Source: Alphaproteobacteria bacterium
Lineage (GTDB): Bacteria > Pseudomonadota > Alphaproteobacteria > Rhodospirillales > Casp-alpha2
Direction: 5' to 3'
Length of the DNA stretch: 64,000 bases
NCBI GenBank assembly: GCA_024279135.1
Contig: JAJRRU010000010.1
Coordinates: 186,001 to 250,000, forward strand
The notes below the pieces were generated by a model. It saw nothing but the letters and a program-made list of their open reading frames with translations. It was not told the origin of the DNA and did no database searches. Below are positions 26,303 to 33,885 of this stretch, piece after piece (the stretch's first letter is position 1; every line of letters begins with the position of its first letter). Made by a program: the position numbers and the translations under genes.

Positions 26303-26974
26303 ATGACCGAGCCTGTTCGTGCCCTGCTTTTTGATCTGGACGGTACCCTTATACATACGGGGGAGCTCCATTATCAGGCGACGATAAAAGCACTGGAGAC
26401 TTTCGGCAAGTCTATTGGTCGGGAAGAATATGACCAGCATATTCATGGCAATAATAATACCGCGATCGTCCGATATCTTTTCCCCGACCAGGATCAGGAT
26501 ATCCACGACGCCTACGTGGATACCAAGGAACGGTTATTTCGAGCAGATCTGAGGCCCATGGCCCCTATTGCCGGCCTGGCGGGGGTTCTGGAGTGGGCTT
26601 CGAAGCGCCAGATCCCTGTCGCCCTGGTAACCAATGCCCCGAAAGAAAATAAAGATGCCATGTTAAGCGCGTTGGGACTGACCGGGCGGTTCTGGCCGGT
26701 GGTGCTTGGTGATGAGCTGCCCAGGGGAAAGCCCGATCCATTGCCGTTTCTCACGGCCCTCGATATTTTGCAGATCGCCCCGCAAAACGCCATGGGATTT
26801 GATGATTCTGCCCACGGCATTCGCTCGGCCAGTCGTGCTGGTACGTTCGTTGTTGGTCTGATGACCGGGTTGGGCGGGGCAGAACTGGCGCGCCATGGGG
26901 CCGACCTGACCAATGTTGATTATACCGACCAGACCTTGCACACTATTCTGGCTGAACGGGATCCGGGTAGATAA
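26303..26974 (+). CDS. HAD-superfamily phosphatase (beta-phosphoglucomutase-like)
   Basis: This is a 223-residue cytoplasmic hydrolase. HAD motifs: LLFDLDGTLIHTG (nucleophile Asp, about residue 10), VALVTNAPKENK (motif II Thr), KPDPLPFLTAL (motif III Lys) and MGFDDSAHGIRSA (motif IV Asp). The cap after motif I makes it subclass I, like phosphoglycolate phosphatase or beta-phosphoglucomutase. I start at the ATG at 26303, right before the HAD motif, although the frame is open upstream to 26249. It sits between a second phosphatase and a putative sugar-phosphate importer, so a sugar or polyol phosphate is a reasonable substrate. Confidence 0.85.
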   Translation: MTEPVRALLFDLDGTLIHTGELHYQATIKALETFGKSIGREEYDQHIHGNNNTAIVRYLFPDQDQDIHDAYVDTKERLFRADLRPMAPIAGLAGVLEWASKRQIPVALVTNAPKENKDAMLSALGLTGRFWPVVLGDELPRGKPDPLPFLTALDILQIAPQNAMGFDDSAHGIRSASRAGTFVVGLMTGLGGAELARHGADLTNVDYTDQTLHTILAERDPGR

Positions 26975-27016
26975 ATTCGGGCATAATGATACAAATATTC
27001 TACCAATACGACTTGC

Positions 27017-27034
27017 ATTGAATAAAAATTCAAT
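27017..27034. promoter_or_regulatory. 18-base palindrome upstream of importer operon
   Basis: ATTGAATAAAAATTCAAT is a perfect inverted repeat (7-base arms around AAAA). It contains GAATAAAAATT, which also occurs in the iolG-iolC spacer, and fits a GAA-N6-TTC pattern comparable to the GGAA-N6-TTCC I recall for rhizobial IolR. It is about 125 bases upstream of the binding-protein gene. Confidence 0.5.
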
Positions 27035-27062
27035 ATTATTATGTTAAACTCTTGCCATCGAT

Positions 27063-27101
27063 GCAAGATTTGTCGAGACTAGGCTCTTCACTAAATCTTG
27101 C
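27063..27101. promoter_or_regulatory. long inverted repeat in importer promoter region
   Basis: GCAAGATTT (27063-27071) and AAATCTTGC (27093-27101) are perfect inverted copies separated by 21 bases. This lies 57 bases before the importer binding-protein start, in the probable 5' leader or operator. It has no T-run, so it is not a terminator. It may be an operator half-site pair or an mRNA stem. Confidence 0.45.
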
Positions 27102-27157
27102 CTAAATTAATGAATTAAAAAAATTTTAAAATAGTATCACCAAGGGAGAAACTCAGA

Positions 27158-28195
27158 ATGAAAATATATAAACTGATGTTAACAACGGCAATTGGTGTTG
27201 TTGTGGCCATGGGCTTTGGCACCGGACCGGCTGCCGCTAAAGGCAAACTCAATTATTATTGCAGTGCTCAGGAAGACTGGTGCCAGCTGATGGCCAAAGG
27301 TTTTGAAAAAGAAACCGGCATTAAAGTTAATATGAGCCGTAAAAGTTCTGGCGAGACATTTGCCCAGATCAAGGCCGAATCGCGTAATCCCAAAGGTGAC
27401 GTATGGTGGGGTGGTACCGGTGATCCACACCTTCAGGCCGCCGAAGAAGGCCTGACAGAGCCCTATGTCACGCCTATCCGCGGAGAGCTCAACGGCTGGG
27501 CTATCAGCCAGGCCAAGTCGGCTGATGATAAGACCATCGGCATCTATTCCGGCGCCTTAGGTTATGGTTACAATGCAGATGTGCTGAAACAGAATAATCT
27601 GCCCGTACCCGCGTGCTGGAAAGATTTGCTGAAGCCTGTCTATAAAGGGCATGTCCAGATGGCCAATCCAAACTCATCCGGTACGGCCTATACCACACTG
27701 GCGACCATCGTTCAGTTGTTTGGTGAAGAAGAAGGCTTCGAATTCATGAAGGGCCTTCACAAAAACATCAACCAGTACACCAAATCCGGTTCTGCCCCCA
27801 TCAAGGCTGCTGCCCGTGGTGAAAACACCATTGGTATCGTGTTCTTGCATGATGCGGTAAAACAGGCCGTCAAGGGCTTCCCCATTGTGGCCGTGGCACC
27901 GTGTGAAGGTACTGGTTACGAAATTGGTTCCATGAGCATCATCAAGGGTTCGCGGAATATGGAAGAAGCCAAAAAGTTCTATGATTTTGCCTTGCGGGCC
28001 GATATTCAGTCCCGTGCCCTGGAAGTAAAAGCTTTCCAGGTGCCTTCCAACAAGGCTGCTAAAACCTCTCCGAAGGCACCCAAGCTCGCCGACATCAAAC
28101 TGATCGATTATGACTTTAAAAAGTATGGCAGTTCGTCTGAGCGCAAGCGTTTGCTGAAGAAATGGGATGACGAAGTAAAGTCCCTGGCGAAATAA
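27158..28195 (+). CDS. ABC importer substrate-binding protein, AfuA-like
   Basis: This is a 345-residue periplasmic protein with a signal peptide (about residues 1-28, ending GPAAAKG). It belongs to the family commonly labelled iron(III) transporter, but the tandem tyrosines of FbpA are not seen. Instead there is FLHDAVK (His231-Asp232) and EGTGYEIG (Glu255). The spacing equals that of His205, Asp206 and Glu229, which I recall as the sugar-phosphate ligands of AfuA from Actinobacillus. A strong AAGGGAGAAA site precedes the ATG. It heads a three-gene importer operon downstream of the iol locus and two phosphatases. A phosphorylated sugar or polyol ligand is inferred, not shown. Confidence 0.85.
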   Translation: MKIYKLMLTTAIGVVVAMGFGTGPAAAKGKLNYYCSAQEDWCQLMAKGFEKETGIKVNMSRKSSGETFAQIKAESRNPKGDVWWGGTGDPHLQAAEEGLTEPYVTPIRGELNGWAISQAKSADDKTIGIYSGALGYGYNADVLKQNNLPVPACWKDLLKPVYKGHVQMANPNSSGTAYTTLATIVQLFGEEEGFEFMKGLHKNINQYTKSGSAPIKAAARGENTIGIVFLHDAVKQAVKGFPIVAVAPCEGTGYEIGSMSIIKGSRNMEEAKKFYDFALRADIQSRALEVKAFQVPSNKAAKTSPKAPKLADIKLIDYDFKKYGSSSERKRLLKKWDDEVKSLAK

Positions 28196-28225
28196 GAGCG
28201 GCCTCTTGAGTTTACGGAACACGCC

Positions 28226-30454
28226 ATGAACCGAACAGTTCTCCTATGGCTGACTATAGGGTTAGTAAGTTTCTTGATCTTGCCCTGGTACGTCATTGAA
28301 GACGGCTTTTGGGGATTGGAGTGGCTCGTAGACGGTTACCCGCTCGATCCGGACTACGGTCCGGCCTGGTCGCAGATTATGACAGGGGGGAAGGTGTGGT
28401 TATCACCGATCCCCCTGTTTCTTTTGTTGCCATTCGCTACATGGGGACGGCCTAAAACTGACCCGCTGTATTCCAGAATTTTACTGATATCGGGTATGGG
28501 CGGGCTGGGTTATATCCTCTTGCAGGCTTTCACCATCGGTATCGCCGGGTGGGAATTCCTAGTCCTTGAATCCCTGTTTGATCCCATAGATCGCCAATAT
28601 GGTATGGGTTATGGCGGCTTGCTGGTTTCGGCGGCATTCCTGTTTATGATTACCCAGGGAGTTGCGGCGCGCGGCGTCATTAATGGTGACGTCTTTGTGG
28701 TCAGCAGTATCGGTCTGATTTCGGCCATTGTGGTGATGTTTATTTTCTTCCCCGTTTCGCGAATCCTGATCAGCGCCCTTCAAGATAATGAAGGGCTTTA
28801 TTCTGTTGTTGCATTCACCTCTAAAATATCCCATTACAAAATCTGGGGGCTGGGTTGTCTGACCTCCAATGTTGGTTGTGGTGCGGCCTGGAACTCTTTG
28901 TTTCTAGCCATCACAGTGGGCTTAACAACCACGGCTTTGGGGCTGGTTTTTGCCCTTCTGGCGACCCGGTCCGGCTTCAAGCACCGCAAGTTATTGCGTG
29001 CCCTGACCGTCCTGCCCATCATTACCCCGCCCTTTGTCATTGGCCTTTCACTGATTTTACTGTTCGGTGTGTCGGGGGTGGTGACACAGTTTGTCGGTGA
29101 TCTGATCGGGGTGACCCCCGGTCGGTGGTTATATGGAATGCCGGGTATCTTGCTGGCACAATTACTGGCTTTTACCCCTATTGCATTTCTGGTGATGATC
29201 GGGGTTGTGGAAGGTATCAGCCCGTCCATGGAAGAGGCCGCACAAACCTTGCGGGCGGATCGCTGGCGAACATTTACGACCGTATCCCTGCCTCTCATGC
29301 GGCCCGGTCTGGCAAATGCATTTCTGCTCGGTTTCATCGAGAGCATGGCCGATTTCGGCAATCCGCTGGTCCTGGGTGGTGATTACGATGTGCTGTCCAC
29401 GGAAATATTTTTCGCCATCGTCGGTGCCCAGAACGATCAGGGCATGGCCGGCGTCCTGGCTCTGGTTCTGTTGGGCTTTACACTCAGTGCATTTTTTATC
29501 CAGCGCCGCTGGTTGGGCAAAAAATCATATACCACGGTCACGGGCAAGGGTGATTCCGGTTTTCACTCGGCCCTGCCAAACCGTCTGAAGTGGCCGATTT
29601 ATGGTATCGCAGGTAGCTGGACTGCTTTTACGATTGTGATTTATTGCATGATCATGTTCGGTGGGTTTGTCGAAGTCTGGGGGCTCGATCATTCCCTGAC
29701 TTTCAAACATTACATCACCGCATTTTCCGTTGATTTTGGTGAACACGGTATCTTGTGGGAAGGCTCAGCCTGGAATTCCTTCTGGACCACCATCACCATC
29801 GCGACCATTGCAGCACCCCTGACAGCCGGGCTGGGGTTGTTGACGGCCTATGTTCTTGTACGCCAGAAATTTCGCGGGCATGATATTTTCGAATTCGGAA
29901 CCATGCTCAGCTTCGCCATTCCGGGAACCATTATCGGCGTCAGTTATATTCTGGCCTTCAATGTGCCGCCCATCGAGCTGACCGGAACCGGGGCAATCCT
30001 GGTTTTGTGCTTCATCTTCCGAAATATGCCGGTTGGTGTTCGTGCCGGTGTTGCCGCCATGTCACAACTGGACAAGAGCCTGGATGAGGCCTCGCTCACA
30101 TTGGGTGCCAATAGCTTTTATACGTTCCGCAAAGTAGTTTTACCACTGCTACGCCCGGCTATCCTGGCGGCCCTGGTTTATAGTTTTGTGCGTGCCATGA
30201 CCGCCATCAGTGCCGTGATATTTCTGGTCAGTGCCGAATATGACATGGCGACCAGTTATATTATCGGCCGGGTCGAGAACAACGATTATGGTCTGGCTAT
30301 TGCCTATTGTTCCATCCTGATTTTGGTCATGTTAAGTGCCGTTAGTATCTTCCAGTTCCTGGTCGGAGACCGCCGCCTTGGCCGTCGCAGTCAATCGCCA
30401 GCCAAGTCGCCTGCACAGCAGTCACCACCAAACACAGAGGAAAAATTTGCATGA
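28226..30454 (+). CDS. ABC importer permease, fused dual-domain (AfuB/FbpB-like)
   Basis: This is a 742-residue inner-membrane permease. Two binding-protein-dependent transport domains are fused in tandem. Their EAA loops, which dock the ATPase, are visible as EEAAQTLRADRWRTF (about residue 335) and DEASLTLGANSFYTF (about 620). The N-terminal 200 residues carry extra transmembrane helices typical of this large alphaproteobacterial subgroup. It lies 30 bases after the binding-protein gene and overlaps the ATPase gene by four bases (ATGA). Confidence 0.9.
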   Translation: MNRTVLLWLTIGLVSFLILPWYVIEDGFWGLEWLVDGYPLDPDYGPAWSQIMTGGKVWLSPIPLFLLLPFATWGRPKTDPLYSRILLISGMGGLGYILLQAFTIGIAGWEFLVLESLFDPIDRQYGMGYGGLLVSAAFLFMITQGVAARGVINGDVFVVSSIGLISAIVVMFIFFPVSRILISALQDNEGLYSVVAFTSKISHYKIWGLGCLTSNVGCGAAWNSLFLAITVGLTTTALGLVFALLATRSGFKHRKLLRALTVLPIITPPFVIGLSLILLFGVSGVVTQFVGDLIGVTPGRWLYGMPGILLAQLLAFTPIAFLVMIGVVEGISPSMEEAAQTLRADRWRTFTTVSLPLMRPGLANAFLLGFIESMADFGNPLVLGGDYDVLSTEIFFAIVGAQNDQGMAGVLALVLLGFTLSAFFIQRRWLGKKSYTTVTGKGDSGFHSALPNRLKWPIYGIAGSWTAFTIVIYCMIMFGGFVEVWGLDHSLTFKHYITAFSVDFGEHGILWEGSAWNSFWTTITIATIAAPLTAGLGLLTAYVLVRQKFRGHDIFEFGTMLSFAIPGTIIGVSYILAFNVPPIELTGTGAILVLCFIFRNMPVGVRAGVAAMSQLDKSLDEASLTLGANSFYTFRKVVLPLLRPAILAALVYSFVRAMTAISAVIFLVSAEYDMATSYIIGRVENNDYGLAIAYCSILILVMLSAVSIFQFLVGDRRLGRRSQSPAKSPAQQSPPNTEEKFA

Positions 30455-31521
30455 GTATTCAAAGCAATGCCGCATCGGTTGTCTTTGACAATGTCTCAAA
30501 AATCTATGGCACGGATATCGTTGCCGTCGATCAGGTGTCATTTTCCATCGAGGCAGGTACTCTTGTCACTCTGCTTGGACCTTCGGGGTGTGGAAAGACA
30601 ACAACCTTGCGTATGATCGCCGGTCTTGAGATGACCAATGGCGGGCGCATTATTATTGGTGATGACGATGTGACGACCCTGCCAGCGACAGACCGTGATG
30701 TCAGTATGGTGTTCCAGTCCTATGCCTTGTTCCCCCACATGACGGTCGGGGAAAATGTTGCGTACGGATTGACTGTGGGCAACACTGATAAAGATGAGGT
30801 CCATAGCAAAGCCATGGACGGACTTAAGCTGGTTGGACTGGATGGGTACAGTGAGCGATTGCCCAGCGAACTGTCGGGCGGACAGCAACAACGGGTTGCC
30901 GTAGCGCGGGCACTGGTGCTTGAACCACAAGTCCTGTTATTTGATGAACCACTGTCAAACCTGGATGCTAAATTGCGCCGCAAGGTTCGTGAGGAAATCC
31001 GCGATATTCAGCAAAATCTTGGTCTGACCGTTGTTTACGTCACCCACGACCAGGAGGAAGCCCTGGCGATTTCTGATCGTATCATTGTGATGAAAAATGC
31101 CGTTATCGCCCAGGAAGGCTCACCGCGCGATCTTTATGAAGCGCCAGTAGATTATTTCGTTGCTGATTTTATCGGTAACGCCAATTTGCTTGAAACCGAG
31201 ATCACCTCGATTACCAACGGTGATGCCAGTGTCAGGATCGGCTCCTTGGAGTTGATGCTGCCCAGTCGCGGCATGAGTGCAGGGGTCGCCCATGTAGCGA
31301 TCAGGCCCGAATCGGTTATGCTTTCCCGTGATATGGCATCTTCCGGACTGGATGGGCTCATCGCCAAAGCGACCTATCTGGGCAGTCACATGGAATATAC
31401 CGTGACAACCCAGATGGGCGAACTTTTTGTCATCGACAAGGACGTTATCTCGCCGATGGCAGAAAAAATCTCTGTAAAGATCAACCTGTCAGACCGTGGC
31501 GTCACCCTGGTCAGCACCTAG
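30451..31521 (+). CDS. ABC importer ATP-binding protein
   Basis: This is a 356-residue ATPase of the CUT1/FbpC type. Walker A GPSGCGKTT (about residue 43), Q-loop MVFQSYALFPHMTVGENV, signature LSGGQQQRVAVARAL, Walker B VLLFDEPLSNLD and switch VYVTHDQEEALAISD are all intact. A TOBE-like regulatory domain fills the last 110 residues. It is translationally coupled to the permease. Its TAG stop is part of a palindrome shared with the convergent chemoreceptor gene. Confidence 0.93.
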   Translation: MSIQSNAASVVFDNVSKIYGTDIVAVDQVSFSIEAGTLVTLLGPSGCGKTTTLRMIAGLEMTNGGRIIIGDDDVTTLPATDRDVSMVFQSYALFPHMTVGENVAYGLTVGNTDKDEVHSKAMDGLKLVGLDGYSERLPSELSGGQQQRVAVARALVLEPQVLLFDEPLSNLDAKLRRKVREEIRDIQQNLGLTVVYVTHDQEEALAISDRIIVMKNAVIAQEGSPRDLYEAPVDYFVADFIGNANLLETEITSITNGDASVRIGSLELMLPSRGMSAGVAHVAIRPESVMLSRDMASSGLDGLIAKATYLGSHMEYTVTTQMGELFVIDKDVISPMAEKISVKINLSDRGVTLVST

Positions 31522-31534
31522 GGTCAGGACCCTA
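31519..31534. terminator. palindrome supplying both stop codons of convergent genes
   Basis: TAGGGTCAGGACCCTA: 7-base perfect arms around AG. The first three bases are the TAG stop of the ABC ATPase gene. The last three, read on the other strand, are the TAG stop of the chemoreceptor gene. It may act as a compact bidirectional terminator, although it lacks a T-run, or as a protein-binding or repeat element. Confidence 0.55.
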
Positions 31535-32668
31535 ACCGTGCAGGACGTCTCGTAAGGTTGTGGCCTGACCTGCGAGCTCGGTAGAGACCTTCAGAACTTC
31601 ACCCGAAATTTCATTGACTTGGCTAACGTCTTCCGTGACGCCGACTATATTTGTTGTTACTTCGGTAACGCCTGCCGATGCTTCTTGCACATTACGGGCA
31701 ATTTCCTGGGTTGCGGAGCCTTGCTCTTCTACGGCCGCAGAGATGGCTTCTGAGGTTTCATTCAAGGAATTGACCGTCTTGCCGATATCGCCGATGGATG
31801 TAACGGCAATCGCGGTGGCACTTTGAATCTCGCCCACTTGTGACTTGATGTCTTGGGTCGCCTTGGCCGTCTGGGTCGCCAGGTTTTTTACTTCCGAAGC
31901 GACAACGGCAAAGCCCTTGCCGGCCTCGCCTGCCCGTGCCGCTTCAATCGTCGCATTGAGCGCCAACAGGTTTGTCTGTTTGGCAATATCATTAATCAAG
32001 GTGACCACCTGTTCAATTTTTGTTGAGGATTCAGACAATCCATTTACCAGCTCGTTGGCCTTTTTGACCTCGTCAACGGCCGCACTGGCCATGGTGGCTG
32101 ACTGGGAGACCTGACGGTTAATTTCCTGAATTGAGGAATTTAGTTCCTCGGCCGCCGCCGCAACGGTTTGTGTATTGACGCCAGCTTCCTCGGCCGCCGC
32201 GGCAACGGTTGTGGCTCTGGTATTGGCATGACCGGCGGTTTCACCCATGGATTGGGCGCTTGAATTGAGCATCTCGGAGGCCGAAGAAATTGAATCGACA
32301 ATATCAGAGAATGTATTCATTTTAGTTTCAATGCCATCGGCAGCATTGTTCATTCCTTCGACGGCGTAGCCATAACTGCCCAACATGCCGTGGGCCGCCA
32401 CCCGTCGGTAAAATTTATTTTCCGCGATGAAACCCATACAGGCGGTTGATTCACGGATATAGGCATCTGCCCGGTCAATCATCTCGTTGATTTTCAGGCA
32501 TAGCGAGCGTTCTAATGAATCCAGTGGTGAAATATCCAGCAATCGTGCTTCAAAGTTGCCTTTGCAAATTTCATCAACGACTTCTAAAATATACTCAAGT
32601 TTATCAGGGCTGATCGTATCTGTCGTTGATGCCGGGGTCGCCTGATCTTGGTTTTGTTCCTCGCTCAT
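31532..32668 (-). CDS. soluble methyl-accepting chemotaxis protein
   Basis: This is a 378-residue cytoplasmic chemoreceptor without transmembrane segments. The N-terminal 110 residues are a short linker with heptad pattern. The rest is the coiled-coil signalling domain, whose hairpin tip [23 protein letters not shown] (about residues 235-257) binds CheA and CheW. The start is taken at the ATG at 32668, because GGAGG lies nine bases before it; a slightly earlier ATG at 32677 overlaps that site. It follows the PAS gene after one base. The two together resemble a split Aer-type energy sensor. Confidence 0.92.
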   Translation of the reverse strand: MSEEQNQDQATPASTTDTISPDKLEYILEVVDEICKGNFEARLLDISPLDSLERSLCLKINEMIDRADAYIRESTACMGFIAENKFYRRVAAHGMLGSYGYAVEGMNNAADGIETKMNTFSDIVDSISSASEMLNSSAQSMGETAGHANTRATTVAAAAEEAGVNTQTVAAAAEELNSSIQEINRQVSQSATMASAAVDEVKKANELVNGLSESSTKIEQVVTLINDIAKQTNLLALNATIEAARAGEAGKGFAVVASEVKNLATQTAKATQDIKSQVGEIQSATAIAVTSIGDIGKTVNSLNETSEAISAAVEEQGSATQEIARNVQEASAGVTEVTTNIVGVTEDVSQVNEISGEVLKVSTELAGQATTLRDVLHG

Positions 32669-32669
32669 A

Positions 32670-33191
32670 TCAATCATCCTCCATTAAACTGGCCATAAAC
32701 TTGCTATAATTTGTTCCTTTATCACTCAATATACCGTCCAATGCAGCCAAAGACTCCTGAATCCCGGTTTTGGAACTTGAATTCTTGTCTTCAATGGCTT
32801 TCAGTTGGTCGTATAATGGCTCGATGATGGTTTTAATGGTCTGAGAGCTGGGCACCCTTCGGGTAGAGTGATAGCCGCAAATTTTTCCGTTTTCCGTGCT
32901 TGGGGTTACATGGGCGATAACCCAATAGTGGTCGCCATTCTTGGTGGCATTTACCACATAGGCAAATAGCTCGTTACCCTTGGCGATCGTGGTCCATAAC
33001 AGTTCAAAAATTGCTCGTGGCATATTCGGATTGCGTATCATATTGTGCGGCTGACCAAATACTTCTGTTGCCTTAAAACCGGCAATGTCCAGAAATATAT
33101 GGTTAGCATAGGTAATCTTGCCTTTCAGGTCGGTCTTGCTGACGATTAAATCGTCACGATCAAAGAACACCTCATTTCCCATGTATTGCAT
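32670..33191 (-). CDS. Aer-like PAS domain protein
   Basis: This is a 173-residue cytoplasmic protein. Residues about 10-125 form a PAS domain closely resembling the FAD-binding PAS of Aer: [26 protein letters not shown], then [21 protein letters not shown] and [13 protein letters not shown]. The remaining 45 residues contain [13 protein letters not shown] and an amphipathic helix. There is no signalling domain of its own; the chemoreceptor gene begins one base after its stop. FAD and redox sensing is inferred from Aer similarity. Confidence 0.88.
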   Translation of the reverse strand: MQYMGNEVFFDRDDLIVSKTDLKGKITYANHIFLDIAGFKATEVFGQPHNMIRNPNMPRAIFELLWTTIAKGNELFAYVVNATKNGDHYWVIAHVTPSTENGKICGYHSTRRVPSSQTIKTIIEPLYDQLKAIEDKNSSSKTGIQESLAALDGILSDKGTNYSKFMASLMEDD

Positions 33192-33361
33192 TAGCTTTCC
33201 CTATTCATATAAATGAGTATACATCGCATATTCGCCGTAAATTTATTATAGAACTCTCAATTTATCTCTCAGGAAGAGGATTGACGGTCCTTTGAAGTAA
33301 TAATAATTCTAAACTTTACATACATATAGCTAATATTTAAAGCATCATTTCTCAAGAAATG

Positions 33362-33775
33362 TTAATATTGATTGAAGAATTTATAGTAATTTGGATAATA
33401 AATAACCGCTAACATCAAATAATAGATATGCTGTCTGTAGTTTTCATATAGAAAATGGATGCTGAAAAATGCAGTTTGACTGTAATTCCTTTTCGTGATT
33501 GAACTTTGTAGTTCTAGGGTGCCGCCGTGTAATTCTGTATATCTTATGGCAGGATACAGTCCCAGTCCAATGCCACCATGAGTAATGTCAAATTTTTGCC
33601 GGGCCTGGCCAAAGGGTTCCAGGACAGGGTTGAGATACTTTTCGGGCATGCCCTGTCCTGTATGGTTCACTTGGATTTTCATGCCGCTATTCTCAAACAC
33701 CGCTGTAATAGCAATGGTACCTTTAGGCGTGAATTTCATGCTGTTGGTCGGCGGATATCTGGCTGTCTCGTCCAC
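33362..33775 (-). pseudogene. decayed C-terminal fragment of a sensor histidine kinase
   Basis: The frame preserves a recognisable HATPase_c core: NSMKFTPKGTIAIT (N box), NHTGQGMP (a damaged DxGxGxP G1 box, with the key Asp replaced by His), EPFGQARQKF and GGIGLGLYPAIRYTELHGGTLELQSS. Upstream, the codons that should encode HisKA and the rest of the N box are not recognisable, and downstream the last 40 residues are unrelated, AT-rich and apparently out of frame. No start with a ribosome binding site exists. It is a remnant next to an AT-rich 170-base spacer and the PAS/MCP pair. Confidence 0.75.
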
Positions 33776-33815
33776 CGGAAATTGGAAATTGATGTCTGGG
33801 TCGTTCCCATTGCCT

Positions 33816-33833
33816 GATATACCATGGTATATC
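33816..33833. promoter_or_regulatory. perfect 18-base palindrome upstream of M23 peptidase gene
   Basis: GATATACCATGGTATATC is its own reverse complement. It lies about 50-70 bases upstream of the likely peptidase start and just outside the kinase remnant, so it may be a repressor operator or an mRNA hairpin. No adjacent regulator is seen. Confidence 0.4.
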
Positions 33834-33885
33834 GTATGCTGGTATTGTCACTTTGCGAAGGCATTGTACCCATGGTCTGTGTGGT

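Noticed and set aside
27158-31521. Naming the importer as an iron(III) transporter
   Set aside because: The binding protein lacks the FbpA tyrosine pair and has the AfuA-like residues; the gene context is sugar metabolism.
32670-32677. Overlapping ATG start for the chemoreceptor gene
   Set aside because: GGAGG lies directly at this ATG, leaving no spacing; the ATG at 32668 has correct spacing.
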